Origin: Ignavibacteria bacterium
GTDB taxonomy: Bacteria > Bacteroidota > Ignavibacteria > Ignavibacteriales > Melioribacteraceae
Reading direction: 5' to 3'
DNA: 64,000 nucleotides
Assembly (NCBI GenBank): GCA_012719345.1
Contig: JAAYAN010000232.1
Coordinates: 31,220-95,219 of the forward strand
This document shows, one piece after another, positions 34,781-45,102 of this stretch. The position numbers and the translations under genes were made by a program. The notes under the pieces were generated by a model, which saw nothing but the letters and a program-made list of their open reading frames with translations, was not told where the DNA came from and searched no databases. The stretch's first letter is position 1. Each line of letters opens with the position of its first letter.

Positions 34781-37700
34781 TTATTGTATTGAAATATGGA
34801 CTTCAAGTCCGGCTTCATTGGTAACTGTTCCCGGAGTAGATGATGCGCCCTCGGGAGTAACAGACGATCTGCGGTAAAATATTGATAAAGTTACACGCGA
34901 ACTCATAACATATTTAATAGTAGGTTCAATGGTTGTTCTTACAGTTCCTTCAAGAGGTTCCGGATCTTCTTGAAAATCTTTCATATCATAAACGAATGTT
35001 GTATTCTGACCGCGTGTGTACGAAACAGATACTGTCAAATCATTTTTAAGCGATATCCCGAAAAACGGAATTTCGAAACCTGATTTTGAAAAGTTTAACG
35101 ATACATTAATATCTCTGTTATAATTTTCGTTAATTTTTTCATTTGCCTGACCAAGAACAAAATTGTTTTTTGTTATATATCTGAAATTTCCTGTTAAATC
35201 TCCGCCAAATAACTCCTTAAAAGTAAGATTAAGCCCTATTAAAGGATTGAATCCGTAAGATATCCGCTGGTCTGAAATTTCTTTAACTCCGTTTGCGCTT
35301 ACCCTGTATCTTTCGGAATAGGATGAATTGTAAGAAGAGTTAATGGAAACACGTTTTGCAAATCCTTTGAATATGGAATATTTTTCAAGTCCGTTCCACG
35401 AAAAAGAGAAATTAGGACGCGGAACGTATTTTGCAACATCTCTTAAAAACGGAAGTTTCGAAAGTAGCGGTAAACTTTCAAAACCGTCGACAAATGCATT
35501 TGAAAGATTTTCTTGTCTGTTGTTGGAATTATCTCTGTCGTATTTTTCGTTTACGGTTTTAATACCGCTTTTAAATACCGATAGCATTAAACTCGGCGGC
35601 ATTGAAAAAAATGATCTTTCCAAATCTCCGGAAATAACTGTATGCCCAATACTTTCAACACCATCTTTGTCGGTGCTGATATTAACTGTTTTATTAATAC
35701 CCCAATTTACTTTCCAATCTATGTTTAATGAAGCTCCTTCCCATAATGGTCTTGAGGTCTTAAGGTTAATTCTGTTTGTCTGAACAAAATTATTCGTAAG
35801 GTTGCCGTTAGGAGCTCGTGGTCCTACATTATTCGAAAAGCCGAACATAAAGCTGCGAGAAGGTCCGCCTCCTGAATTATAAGGTCCCCAAAAGTTGCCG
35901 AATCCTGTTTTTTCGGAAAGAAGACCGGAAGCTGTTAGACTGTTAGTTTGAGAAAAATCGATTCCAATATTTTCATAATCGAATAGCAGCCATCTTATTG
36001 AACTTTTTAAGAACCCTAAAGCAGCCGATAGGGATGAAGGTTTGTTTTCCAAAAGCAATTCTTCAGTATTTGATGTATCTGCAAGAGTTTCTGCAGGATT
36101 TGTTCCGGGTCTTCGCGGAGCAGATTTAGGTTTTGCTTTAGATGACCCCGATTTATCGTCGTCCGAAGCAAATAATGGGGCTGTCAACGATTTAAGCTTA
36201 AGAGACATGTTCAAAGTATAAGTGTTTCTATATCCTGCTGATCGTCCTAAATTTTTACTTGCTATACTGTTCTGCCAGCTATAATTTACATTATACCCCA
36301 AACCGACAGTAAAATATTTATCAAATCCCCACAACGACGGCATTTTAGGACTTGTTCTTAAATCGACAGTTTGGGAATAATTTAAATCCTTACCGAAAAA
36401 TCCTGATTTAAACAAATCCCGCCAAATTGCACTTTCCGAACGGTCGAATGCTTCTTCTCCTATATTATATGTAAGAAGATGATTATATGTTGATGACACA
36501 GTTACATTGTAATTAGAAGATAAATTTAAAAGACCGCCTTCTGTAAATTTCCATGTAAATCCGGCATCTCTGTTGGCTTTAAAATCTCTGAACGGAGAAG
36601 GTTTAGAACCCTGCGAACGTAAAAGTGCATTCGATTGAGTACGATTTGCAGAAATGCCGGCTTTAAATGTTTGCGGAGTAAAATATACTTTATAATTCTT
36701 ATAATCATTGAACAGTTTAAAAAACTCCCCAATCAAAGGGATATCTGCCGGTTTAAAAAAGTTTGCTCTTCCAAACTGAAGATCATATTTAATGCTTGCA
36801 TTCCAAGTCCATTTTTTACTGTAAACAGTTGTGGGATTTCTTCCCCTCGAATTATTATAATTAAACCCGAAAGTAAGATTGTTTATTGTATTTTCCACAT
36901 ACCAGGCTTTGGAGGGGAAAACAAGCTTCAAATTTGTAACTGACCAGGTATAACTTGTATTTTTTGTTTCGGAATCTTTAATTAACTTTTCTGCCGCAGC
37001 TTCTGCATCTTCTTCTGTAGATCCGTCCTCAATCATATTCTGTTTTCTTATTTCGGCAGCTTTTTTTGTATTTATATCCGAAGCAGGAATGTAAAGCGGT
37101 TTGCTTATATTTTCGGAACGCGAATAAGATATACGCACATTGCTTTCTTTCATTGAAGTTGGTAAAAGTTTTGTTGCATTAAAACTGACATTGGCATTCC
37201 AGCTTTTCGAATCGTTTCTTGTTCCAAATCTGTCTGCCAATTTATGAAAATAAGGATCCTGAGCGCTGTAATTGAAAGAAACATCCATCAAATCAGCAAG
37301 TTTTAATGAGGCAGTTCCTGTATAAGCATAACCTTTAGTGTCATCTGCTCCTATTACTCTCAGCTCGTTTACCCAAATATCTCCCGAAACAGGATCGGAT
37401 GTACCAATATTTCTGGGATTGTAAACACCGAAAGTAAAATATTCAATTCTGGTGAGTGTAGGGTTTCCTTTAACTCCGTAAAAGTGATTTAATGTACCTT
37501 CAACAGGTAAATAAGTAGTTTTGGTAACATTCAACCTGTCCTGTTTAAGTGCAGTAATTTTTTCGAAATCGATTTCAATTTCCTGCCAGCCTGCATGCAA
37601 TGGCATTCTGTATTCATAAAAGTTCGAAGAATCTGTTCCAAAACGGAAATAAACTTCGGAATTGTAATTATTGGCGCTTCTGTAACGCGATATAATTCTG

Positions 37701-40700
37701 TCCTTATCAAATTGGGCGCTTATTGTATCTTGTCCGTGAATAAATAATTTCATTTTTTTATAATTAAAAACATCTAAAGGTCTGGGAAGTTTTTTAAAAG
37801 CTTCGCGGTTTTCGCCATCTTTTAATTCGCGGATTTTTAATAAAAGAGATTGTTCGTTTTTAAGAACTTCTTCTTCAGTCTGGGTTTTATCCTTTTCCCT
37901 TTTAATTCCCAACGGGAGATAATACTCCTGGCTTTCTTCAATACTTATAGTTGAAACAGTTAAAACAGTATCATCCTTTGTTGTTGTATTAGTTATCAAT
38001 TTTTCCCACTGGGTTCCTGTAAGGTTAAACTCTACAAATCTTAAGTGCACTTCCTGGCTTGCGCCTTTAACCCAAAGTCTTAACGTTTCAACGTTTGTAA
38101 GACTTGGCGAACCTATCGAATCAATTGCATCTTTTAAAGGTATCCGGTACTGATACCAGCCATAGCCTCCGCCTTCCCCTGATATATAAGGATTGTTAAC
38201 GGTAGCCAGATTAACTTTATAGCGGAAAAAATTATCAGACAAATCAGTAGTAGTATTTCTATTTAAATCTTCTGTATCCGGAATTCTTCCGCCGCCCGAA
38301 ATATCCTGAGCATTACCCTGAGTTCCGTTAATAAATTCGTAATTTTCGTTGCTCAGCGGAATAAAATTATCATTCGAAGGGTCAGCATCCAGTACGAAAT
38401 TTTTTATACCCAAATCACTTAAAATTTTTGTGTAATATGCACTTTCCTGCTCATCTGTCATTCCGTCTATACCGGTATCTTCGCTTTCTTCAAGTCTGTC
38501 ATTTTTGTTTTTATCTTCGGTATCCAGATTCCTGTTTGCAATAACATCTTCGCTTATCATACCGAGATCAATATATACTTCGGCATTTTCCGTACCGCTT
38601 TCGTTTTTCATCCAGAATTCTATAAATTCAATTTTTTCATCAACAAGATTGGCAGCAGTGCTTGAAAGTGGACGCATCATCCCGCCCCAGTTTGAATCCT
38701 TCTGGGCAAGATCAGGATAAAAATTATATGTTCCTCTTTTATTAGGATCGAACATAAAATCCAACACTGTAATCATCTGGTCGTCCCTGCCGGCTTGTCT
38801 TCTGTCGCCCCATATATCTCTAATCGGAACACGAGCAGGCAGAATATTATACCAATATGATTTTGCCTTTCTTCTCATCATTTCGAAGTTTGTCTGATTT
38901 TCGGAATTTCCGTATAATTGAGCCGGTATCGAAATATCTTTCCATCCTGAATAATTTACTCCTAAAGGAATCGTTCTTTTTGCTCCTTCAAAATCGTCGA
39001 TGTAGGCAATACTTGCATCCTTATCGCTGGCAACTTCGCTTTTCTTTGTATTCGGGTCAGGGTTCATATAAGCTATTTCGCCGCTTAATGATAACGAAGA
39101 AGGAGCATTTGTAGAGATAATATTATCGAGACCTTTTGTAAGAAACGGCATATTTATAAGAGTTTTAAAATCAGCGCCCATAATTGTATTGCTTATAGGT
39201 TCTTCTCCTATTCTTACCTTATCGCTCAGGGTTTCCTGATTAAGACTGAGCAATGAAAACCCGAGCTGGGTTTCTTTGTTAAAAGTATATAACGCCCTTA
39301 ATCCCACAAGAGTTTTAGATGCAAGAGAAAAAAGATCGTTTTCTTCGTAACTTATTGATAAACTTGCTCCCGGAGCCAAGGCTTCGGCATTTCTAATTTT
39401 AACCTGTCCGATATTATAATCAACTATGTAATCCGATCCGGGCGAAAGTTCGCGTCCGTTAAGTTTTACTTTAACTGAATTTTCAACTACGTTAAACCCG
39501 ATTTGGTAAGTGTCGTTGGCTTTCCCTGTAAATTCGCCTTCCAGTATAAATTTGTTTTTTTCAATATCCTTCCGTGTTTCAGATTTCAATTGTGTATATA
39601 TTTCAGGAAAATTATATTTGCTGGTATTTTCTCCAAAATTTTCCGGAAAATCTTTTCCGAAAGGCTCTAAAACAGGGAATATTATATCTCCCGATTTAGT
39701 CCAGATTGTTCTTCCTTCCAGAAAGTCAAACTTCTGGTCAGGATTGTCTCCGCCGTTTTCATCTCTTTTATCAAGACCAAACACTTGCAGTAAATTCTGA
39801 TTATCCAATATGTTACTAGGAAGTTCTCCCGATTTAAGATATTTCAAATCTATACTGAATCCTTCCTTCTCAATATCTTTACCAGGCAGCGAGTAGATAT
39901 TTTTAAGCTGTAGTTTCCACGCAGCTTTATAAGAAGGCTGCAAATTATTGGGTTTAATCAGTTTGAAAACTTTTATCGAATCATCACCGAAATTTGCTTC
40001 AAATTCGCCGTATTGATCACCGCTTACAGTATTGTATGCAACAGCCAACACATCTTCATTTTGAATGCTCGCCAGAAAGGTAATAAAACCTGTTTCTCTG
40101 TGAACAATATAATCAGTTCCTTCTGCAAGTTTCGCAAATTTTCTGCGAGCTGTCAAACCGCTGTCCGCTTTTAATTCGCCTCTATATGAATTATAATTTC
40201 CTACTTCTTTTAACTGCGGAAGCCTTAAAACTGCATTAGCGGTATATTCTTTTGTCTGGTCAATTTGATTTTTAGAAGACCGCCAAACTTCTATCTTATC
40301 AATTTCATAATTTTCATAACCAACAGGTCTAATAAACTCAGCATACCCGAAATATCTGTTAAAAAGATTGAGATTCTCATCAGTTACTGTATAAACAGAA
40401 TCAACAAAATAATGGTTTTCCGAGTAATCTATCATTTCAATTTCAAATGGCTGTGTGGAAGAACCTCCGCTTACAGTTTTTTCTTTTACTTCGGCTTTTT
40501 TCTGCGAAGCAAGCGCTGTAAGACTTAAAGGGCCTACCTGAAATTCTGCTTTAACACCGAACAAAGCTTCGCTGCCGCCGATTAATGGAGATGTCTGCAT
40601 TGAAACGTTTCCGGCTTCGATGCTTTTAATTATTTCATCTTCGTAACCGGTATATTTTATTTTAAGCTGATTTTCATATTCAAAAGTACGCTCGGTATTC

Positions 40701-41647
40701 CAATCAGCCGAAATTTCAAGTTTATCGCCAATTTTTCCCGAAACATTTATCTGAACAGTCTGCTTAAAATCAGGTTCATTTTTTGTATTTCCCAGCAGCG
40801 AAGCAGTAAAACCTTCAGTTTTTTCACTTCGCCAAGCAGCATAAATATCTACCGCGCCATTAATCCTCAGACTTATCTTAGGTTCTCCAAAAATACTTAG
40901 AATAGCATTTTGCGGAAGGGGAATTTCAATATTTGTTATTTCGGAAAGAAGCTGGCTTAAATCTTTTTTGTCGGATTTAAGTTCGTAAGCGTAACCCTGC
41001 TCCTCCCAAAGTCTTCTTTCTTCTTCCCTTAGTTTCATCTGAACGTATTGTTCAATCGGCATCTTCAAAGGGACTTTAGTTTCGTAATTTCCTACTTTTT
41101 GCCTTATTTCAACAAAGTTTCCGGTAGAATCAATTGTAACTGTTTTCTGAATAACATTTTGATTTGGCTTAAGAAATAAGCTTGAAGTTTTTCGCTCGGA
41201 TATTTTTGGAAGATATGAATCAGTTCTTTTATGCCTAAAGTGCTCAATTCTTGCGGAAGAGTCGATTGCCATAGGGTCAATTTTTGTTGTATCAGCCGCC
41301 GAAAGTGAATCCTTAGGAAAATTTTTTTCTGAATTTAAAATTGAATCCGGCAAATCCTTATTCGACTTGATGGAATCGGTTATAATTCTTTGCACTTCAG
41401 AAGCAGAATCGGATAAGATTTTCTGCGGCAGATTTTTCTCCGGAACAATTGTACTGTCTTCCGGAAAATTAATTCTATATCCCCAAAAATCAGATTGCCC
41501 GTATTTCAAACCTTCATTCGGAAAAATTCTGATGGCAATTAAAAAGAATAAACCTGCAACTACTAAAGTAAGAGCTGACAGTTTTGGCAGTAATAAGTTT
41601 TTCACTTGAGTTTTAATAAACAATACCTGTGAATAAATAAATCGCAA
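34781..41647 (-). CDS. sprA: T9SS outer-membrane translocon SprA/Sov
   Basis: 2288 residues, the size expected of SprA, the 36-strand barrel that exports T9SS cargo. An N-terminal hydrophobic signal lies at about residues 21-40 ('LSALTLVVAGLFFLIAIRI'). Family landmarks include 'SIFGEPKISLRINGAVDI', 'AGNVSMQTSPLIGGSEALFG', 'AYIDDFEGAKRTIPLG', 'IWVNELRVIGADD' and many aromatic amphipathic strands to the C-terminal 'NEAGLEVHISIQ'. The start is a TTG at 41647; an in-frame TAA is immediately upstream, so it cannot be longer. GTG at 41605 is an alternative that would give a shorter signal peptide. AAGGAGG lies 25 nt from the TTG, with a small hairpin between. First gene of a seven-gene operon. Confidence 0.95.
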   Translation of the reverse strand: MRFIYSQVLFIKTQVKNLLLPKLSALTLVVAGLFFLIAIRIFPNEGLKYGQSDFWGYRINFPEDSTIVPEKNLPQKILSDSASEVQRIITDSIKSNKDLPDSILNSEKNFPKDSLSAADTTKIDPMAIDSSARIEHFRHKRTDSYLPKISERKTSSLFLKPNQNVIQKTVTIDSTGNFVEIRQKVGNYETKVPLKMPIEQYVQMKLREEERRLWEEQGYAYELKSDKKDLSQLLSEITNIEIPLPQNAILSIFGEPKISLRINGAVDIYAAWRSEKTEGFTASLLGNTKNEPDFKQTVQINVSGKIGDKLEISADWNTERTFEYENQLKIKYTGYEDEIIKSIEAGNVSMQTSPLIGGSEALFGVKAEFQVGPLSLTALASQKKAEVKEKTVSGGSSTQPFEIEMIDYSENHYFVDSVYTVTDENLNLFNRYFGYAEFIRPVGYENYEIDKIEVWRSSKNQIDQTKEYTANAVLRLPQLKEVGNYNSYRGELKADSGLTARRKFAKLAEGTDYIVHRETGFITFLASIQNEDVLAVAYNTVSGDQYGEFEANFGDDSIKVFKLIKPNNLQPSYKAAWKLQLKNIYSLPGKDIEKEGFSIDLKYLKSGELPSNILDNQNLLQVFGLDKRDENGGDNPDQKFDFLEGRTIWTKSGDIIFPVLEPFGKDFPENFGENTSKYNFPEIYTQLKSETRKDIEKNKFILEGEFTGKANDTYQIGFNVVENSVKVKLNGRELSPGSDYIVDYNIGQVKIRNAEALAPGASLSISYEENDLFSLASKTLVGLRALYTFNKETQLGFSLLSLNQETLSDKVRIGEEPISNTIMGADFKTLINMPFLTKGLDNIISTNAPSSLSLSGEIAYMNPDPNTKKSEVASDKDASIAYIDDFEGAKRTIPLGVNYSGWKDISIPAQLYGNSENQTNFEMMRRKAKSYWYNILPARVPIRDIWGDRRQAGRDDQMITVLDFMFDPNKRGTYNFYPDLAQKDSNWGGMMRPLSSTAANLVDEKIEFIEFWMKNESGTENAEVYIDLGMISEDVIANRNLDTEDKNKNDRLEESEDTGIDGMTDEQESAYYTKILSDLGIKNFVLDADPSNDNFIPLSNENYEFINGTQGNAQDISGGGRIPDTEDLNRNTTTDLSDNFFRYKVNLATVNNPYISGEGGGYGWYQYRIPLKDAIDSIGSPSLTNVETLRLWVKGASQEVHLRFVEFNLTGTQWEKLITNTTTKDDTVLTVSTISIEESQEYYLPLGIKREKDKTQTEEEVLKNEQSLLLKIRELKDGENREAFKKLPRPLDVFNYKKMKLFIHGQDTISAQFDKDRIISRYRSANNYNSEVYFRFGTDSSNFYEYRMPLHAGWQEIEIDFEKITALKQDRLNVTKTTYLPVEGTLNHFYGVKGNPTLTRIEYFTFGVYNPRNIGTSDPVSGDIWVNELRVIGADDTKGYAYTGTASLKLADLMDVSFNYSAQDPYFHKLADRFGTRNDSKSWNANVSFNATKLLPTSMKESNVRISYSRSENISKPLYIPASDINTKKAAEIRKQNMIEDGSTEEDAEAAAEKLIKDSETKNTSYTWSVTNLKLVFPSKAWYVENTINNLTFGFNYNNSRGRNPTTVYSKKWTWNASIKYDLQFGRANFFKPADIPLIGEFFKLFNDYKNYKVYFTPQTFKAGISANRTQSNALLRSQGSKPSPFRDFKANRDAGFTWKFTEGGLLNLSSNYNVTVSSTYNHLLTYNIGEEAFDRSESAIWRDLFKSGFFGKDLNYSQTVDLRTSPKMPSLWGFDKYFTVGLGYNVNYSWQNSIASKNLGRSAGYRNTYTLNMSLKLKSLTAPLFASDDDKSGSSKAKPKSAPRRPGTNPAETLADTSNTEELLLENKPSSLSAALGFLKSSIRWLLFDYENIGIDFSQTNSLTASGLLSEKTGFGNFWGPYNSGGGPSRSFMFGFSNNVGPRAPNGNLTNNFVQTNRINLKTSRPLWEGASLNIDWKVNWGINKTVNISTDKDGVESIGHTVISGDLERSFFSMPPSLMLSVFKSGIKTVNEKYDRDNSNNRQENLSNAFVDGFESLPLLSKLPFLRDVAKYVPRPNFSFSWNGLEKYSIFKGFAKRVSINSSYNSSYSERYRVSANGVKEISDQRISYGFNPLIGLNLTFKELFGGDLTGNFRYITKNNFVLGQANEKINENYNRDINVSLNFSKSGFEIPFFGISLKNDLTVSVSYTRGQNTTFVYDMKDFQEDPEPLEGTVRTTIEPTIKYVMSSRVTLSIFYRRSSVTPEGASSTPGTVTNEAGLEVHISIQ

Positions 41648-41649
41648 TT

Positions 41650-41680
41650 ATAGTAAAAAACTATCTATTAAACCTCCTTT
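41650..41680 (-). promoter_or_regulatory. sprA ribosome binding site with intervening hairpin
   Basis: On the minus strand GGAGG (41677-41673) is followed by a 5-bp stem (41664-41660 / 41654-41650, five-base loop) and then the TTG at 41647. Direct spacing is 25 nt; if the hairpin folds, the remaining spacing is about 10 nt. Confidence 0.4.
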
Positions 41681-41755
41681 AAAAAATTTACGAGGAAAAA
41701 CTTATTCATTTTTTTTAAATAATTCAATGTTTTAATTATGAATATTTATTTTTAC

Positions 41756-42448
41756 CTAAATAATATCGGACATACTTGTTTTTGCTTCAAGAGAATCTAT
41801 TATCTCGTTATCTTCTACTATTACAGCGCTTAGTTTATTTCCTACAAATGCGCCGGTATCAATATAAACAGCATCCGAATTTTCGATATATATTATTTCG
41901 AGCTGCTTTGTATGCCCTACAATCTGCAATTTCCCGATATTTAACAGCGGGTCCCGCGTCCACATTACCCCCGAATCTTCTCTGTAATTTGATATGACCA
42001 CATCCTCAATTTTCCTTGAAAATTCTTTTTCAGGAAGTCCGCCAAGAACATTACCGAATTTTATAGAAATACCTGCATGCGAAATGAAGCAATCGGGTAA
42101 ATCGTAATATAACGGAGCAGACCTTATAACTTCGATGTGTTTGAATACTTTTTCATCCTGATTTTTATATGATTTAAGAGTTGCTTCATTGCCGTTAAAA
42201 ACCCAGCTTCGGGCAAAAATGCTTGTTGGATCTTTAAAGAAATGATAAAACATATAATCGTGGTTTCCCGGGGTAAAAAGAATTTTTTCGTTAATCATAA
42301 AATCCATAACATTGCAGCTGAAATTACCCCTGTCCACAATATCGCCTACACAATATATTGGAATATCCTTATATTTTTTTCTGATACTATTGTAAAGTTC
42401 AATTAACGTGTAAAAACAGCCGTGTACATCTCCAATAACTGCTATCAT
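41756..42448 (-). CDS. Metallophosphoesterase (PPP-type phosphatase)
   Basis: About 230 residues from ATG 42448 ('MIAVIGDVHGCFYTL'), which starts 1 nt after the CoA-transferase stop; a longer frame to 42475 overlaps that gene. Metal-binding motifs of the phosphoprotein phosphatase family are all present: GDVHG, 'GDIVDRG', 'GNHDYM', and later 'HAGI' and 'VGHTKQ'. It may act on phosphoserine/threonine or on diadenosine tetraphosphate (ApaH-like), which cannot be told apart here. Last gene of an operon with alanine dehydrogenase and the CoA-transferase. Confidence 0.88.
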   Translation of the reverse strand: MIAVIGDVHGCFYTLIELYNSIRKKYKDIPIYCVGDIVDRGNFSCNVMDFMINEKILFTPGNHDYMFYHFFKDPTSIFARSWVFNGNEATLKSYKNQDEKVFKHIEVIRSAPLYYDLPDCFISHAGISIKFGNVLGGLPEKEFSRKIEDVVISNYREDSGVMWTRDPLLNIGKLQIVGHTKQLEIIYIENSDAVYIDTGAFVGNKLSAVIVEDNEIIDSLEAKTSMSDII

Positions 42449-42449
42449 A

Positions 42450-43802
42450 TTATATCTTATAAATTTGTTTTGCAAAATCTGTTAGTTGCTGCCGGAATTC
42501 GGGATGCGCAATTTCAATTAAGGAGGCAGCACGTTCCTTAATAGATTTTCCCCAAAGCTGCGCAATGCCATATTCAGTTACAACGTACCTCACATCTCCG
42601 CGTGAAGTTACAACTCCCGCTCCTTCTTTCAACACAGTTGTAATCCTCGAAATTTTTCCGTCTTTTGTTGTTGAAGGAATTGCAATAATAGGCTTTCCTC
42701 CTTCGGAATGCGATGCGCCTCTTATAAAATCAACTTGTCCGCCGATGCCGCTGTAAAATCTTGTGCCTATAGAATCGCTGCAGACTTGTCCGGTAAGGTC
42801 AATTTCTATTGCCGAATTTATAGCCACCATTTTATCGTTTTGCGCAATAATAAAAGGATTATTTACATATTCCTGAGGATGAAATTCAATTATGGGATTG
42901 TTATCAATAAAATCGTAGCTTTTTTTTGTTCCCAAACAAAAACCTGCAATAATTTTCCCTTGATGTAATGTTTTTCTTTCGCCATTAATTATTCCTTCTT
43001 CAACAAGTTCAACAATCCCGTCCGAAAACATTTCGGTATGTATTCCTAAATCGTTTTTATCTTTAAGATATTTAAGAACCGAATCGGGGATTGCCCCGAT
43101 TCCCATTTGAATAGTTGAACCGTCCTCGATAAGCGAAGCAACGTTTTTACCGATTTTATCGTAAACTTCAAGAAGTTCTTTGGATGTTCCCGGTTCTACC
43201 TGAGGAAGTTCCATTAACGGAGCGTTATGTTCAATTATATAATCTATTTTGTTCACGTGAATGAAACTGTTTCCAAGTCCCCGCGGCATTTTATCGTTTA
43301 CCTGGGCAATTACTGTTTTTGCCTTTTCGGCAGGAGTTTTTATATTTCCAACATCAATACCGTAACTGCAAAAACCATGTTCATCGGGCGGAGAAACATG
43401 AATAAATGCAATATCCGCCTGAATAATTCCTCTTTTAAATAAGAGAGTTACTTCTGAAAGGAATATTGGAACAAATTCTGCCCTGCCTTCATTAACAGCT
43501 TTACGCGCGTTGCTTCCAATAAAAAAAGCTTTATGCTTAAAGTGCTTTTCCATTCCCGGCTGAAGGTAAGGAAGATCGCCGACTAAAAGCACATGATATA
43601 TTTCTACATTTTCCAGCTCGTTTTTCCTTCGGCACATTGCATTTATCAATTCGAAAGGCGCAGCGCAACCCGGTTGAATTACAACTTTGCCGCCCGATTT
43701 TAATATTTTAAGCGCTTCATCGGCAGATGTAATTTTTTGGTTATATTTTGCCATCCAGGGAGCATTGAAATATTTATTTGTTTTGTTTTCTTGCGACGGC
43801 AT
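42450..43802 (-). CDS. Acetyl-CoA hydrolase/transferase family (4-hydroxybutyrate CoA-transferase-like)
   Basis: 450 residues. Two Rossmann-like CoA-transferase domains with 'IQMGIGAIPDSVLKYL' and 'LGIHTEMFSDGIVELVEEG', which carries the catalytic glutamate of the family, then 'VVTSRGDVRYVVTEYGIAQL' and 'RAASLIEIAHPEFRQQL' at the end. It moves CoA between acetyl-CoA and a short acid such as 4-hydroxybutyrate, succinate or butyrate. In an anaerobic-type cell it fits fermentation of amino acids or organic acids. It follows alanine dehydrogenase by 10 nt. Confidence 0.9.
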   Translation of the reverse strand: MPSQENKTNKYFNAPWMAKYNQKITSADEALKILKSGGKVVIQPGCAAPFELINAMCRRKNELENVEIYHVLLVGDLPYLQPGMEKHFKHKAFFIGSNARKAVNEGRAEFVPIFLSEVTLLFKRGIIQADIAFIHVSPPDEHGFCSYGIDVGNIKTPAEKAKTVIAQVNDKMPRGLGNSFIHVNKIDYIIEHNAPLMELPQVEPGTSKELLEVYDKIGKNVASLIEDGSTIQMGIGAIPDSVLKYLKDKNDLGIHTEMFSDGIVELVEEGIINGERKTLHQGKIIAGFCLGTKKSYDFIDNNPIIEFHPQEYVNNPFIIAQNDKMVAINSAIEIDLTGQVCSDSIGTRFYSGIGGQVDFIRGASHSEGGKPIIAIPSTTKDGKISRITTVLKEGAGVVTSRGDVRYVVTEYGIAQLWGKSIKERAASLIEIAHPEFRQQLTDFAKQIYKI

Positions 43803-43812
43803 AGTTTACCTT

Positions 43813-44934
43813 TTAATTTTCAGCGCTTGTATAAATTTTCTTGTATTCAAGATTAAAAACGCTTGCCACCGCACTGTTGGAACAATATCCGCTGTGTGTA
43901 AAAACAGCATTTATAAGACCTTTTTTTTGATTCAGCGCATTTATAAACCCTTTATCGGCAACGGATAAAATAAACTCCAATGCCGAATTTGTAAGTCCAT
44001 AACTTGCGGTTCTGGAAACTAACGAAGGAATATTCGGCACGCAATAATGTATTACACCATGCTTTATAAAAACAGGATGCGAATGACTTGTGGGTCTGCT
44101 TGTTTCCACAGCTCCGCCCTGGTCAATTGAAACATCCACAATCACTGCCCCTTTTTTCATCGTCTTAACCATTTCTTCTGTAATAATGTGCGGAGCTTTT
44201 TCTCCCTGAACCTTTATTGCAGTTATAAGAATATCGGCAAATTTAACTCCCCGCGAAATTGTATAAGGATTTGCAACAACTGTAGTTAAATGGCTCGGAG
44301 CTAAAGTTTTAAGTCTTTGCAAACGCGAAAGATCTTTATCTAATACTATAACTTGTGCTCCTCTTCCCAACGCAGCTTTTGCAGCATGAAGTCCAACAAC
44401 CCCGGCTCCTAAAATTACTACTGCCGCGGGGGCAACTCCTGTAATTCCGCCTAAAAGAACTCCCCTGCCCGATTCAAAATCGCTGCTCAGATAATTTTCG
44501 CCTAGCTGAACAGCAAGCTGTCCGGCAATTTCGCTCATCGATTGTGATACCGGAAAATGGTCTTCTTTCTCAATCAATTCGTAATTAATTGAAGTGATTC
44601 TTTTATTTATAAAAAGCTGCATTACTTTTTGTTTGCTAAGCGAAATGTTAAGAAACGAAAATAAGATTTGTTCATCTTCAAACATTTCGGCTTCATTTTC
44701 GGAAGGCGGAGCCACTTTTACAATCATTTCGGATCGCTGGTATATTTCTTCGGCGCTGTAAACAAGCAATGCTCCCATTTTCTGATATTCCTCGTTTGAA
44801 AAATGACTGCCCGTACCGGCGTTAGATTCAATATAAATTGTATGTCCCGCTTTAACAAGCTGATCAACTCCCGCAGGAGCAATACTTACCCGTTTTTCTT
44901 CGAAAGCGGTTTCTTTTGGTATTCCTATTCTCAT
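43813..44934 (-). CDS. ald: Alanine dehydrogenase
   Basis: 373 residues, NAD-dependent. The N-terminal domain starts 'MRIGIPKETAFEEKRVSIAP' with the substrate lysine region, followed by 'NYELIEKEDHFPVSQSMSEI' and a Rossmann domain with 'VVILGAGVVGLHAAKAALG'. The C-terminal part has 'VDVSIDQGGAVETSRPTSHS' and 'HYCVPNIPSLVSRTASYGLT'. It interconverts alanine with pyruvate and ammonia. No membrane segment or transhydrogenase beta partner is seen, so Ald is preferred over PntA. Its ATG lacks a clear ribosome site. Confidence 0.9.
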   Translation of the reverse strand: MRIGIPKETAFEEKRVSIAPAGVDQLVKAGHTIYIESNAGTGSHFSNEEYQKMGALLVYSAEEIYQRSEMIVKVAPPSENEAEMFEDEQILFSFLNISLSKQKVMQLFINKRITSINYELIEKEDHFPVSQSMSEIAGQLAVQLGENYLSSDFESGRGVLLGGITGVAPAAVVILGAGVVGLHAAKAALGRGAQVIVLDKDLSRLQRLKTLAPSHLTTVVANPYTISRGVKFADILITAIKVQGEKAPHIITEEMVKTMKKGAVIVDVSIDQGGAVETSRPTSHSHPVFIKHGVIHYCVPNIPSLVSRTASYGLTNSALEFILSVADKGFINALNQKKGLINAVFTHSGYCSNSAVASVFNLEYKKIYTSAEN

Positions 44935-45102
44935 AATATTATGAAATTTATTTTTACTCAGTTTTAACTAAAACAGACTCATTATTAAAAGTTGAGATAA
45001 ATCCATTTATTTACAAATTTTCGGTAATACAAGTATTCAGTTTAATTTTTAATTTTCAATTATCAGCAAAAAATAATTAAGTTACAACGACTTTTTTATC
45101 TA

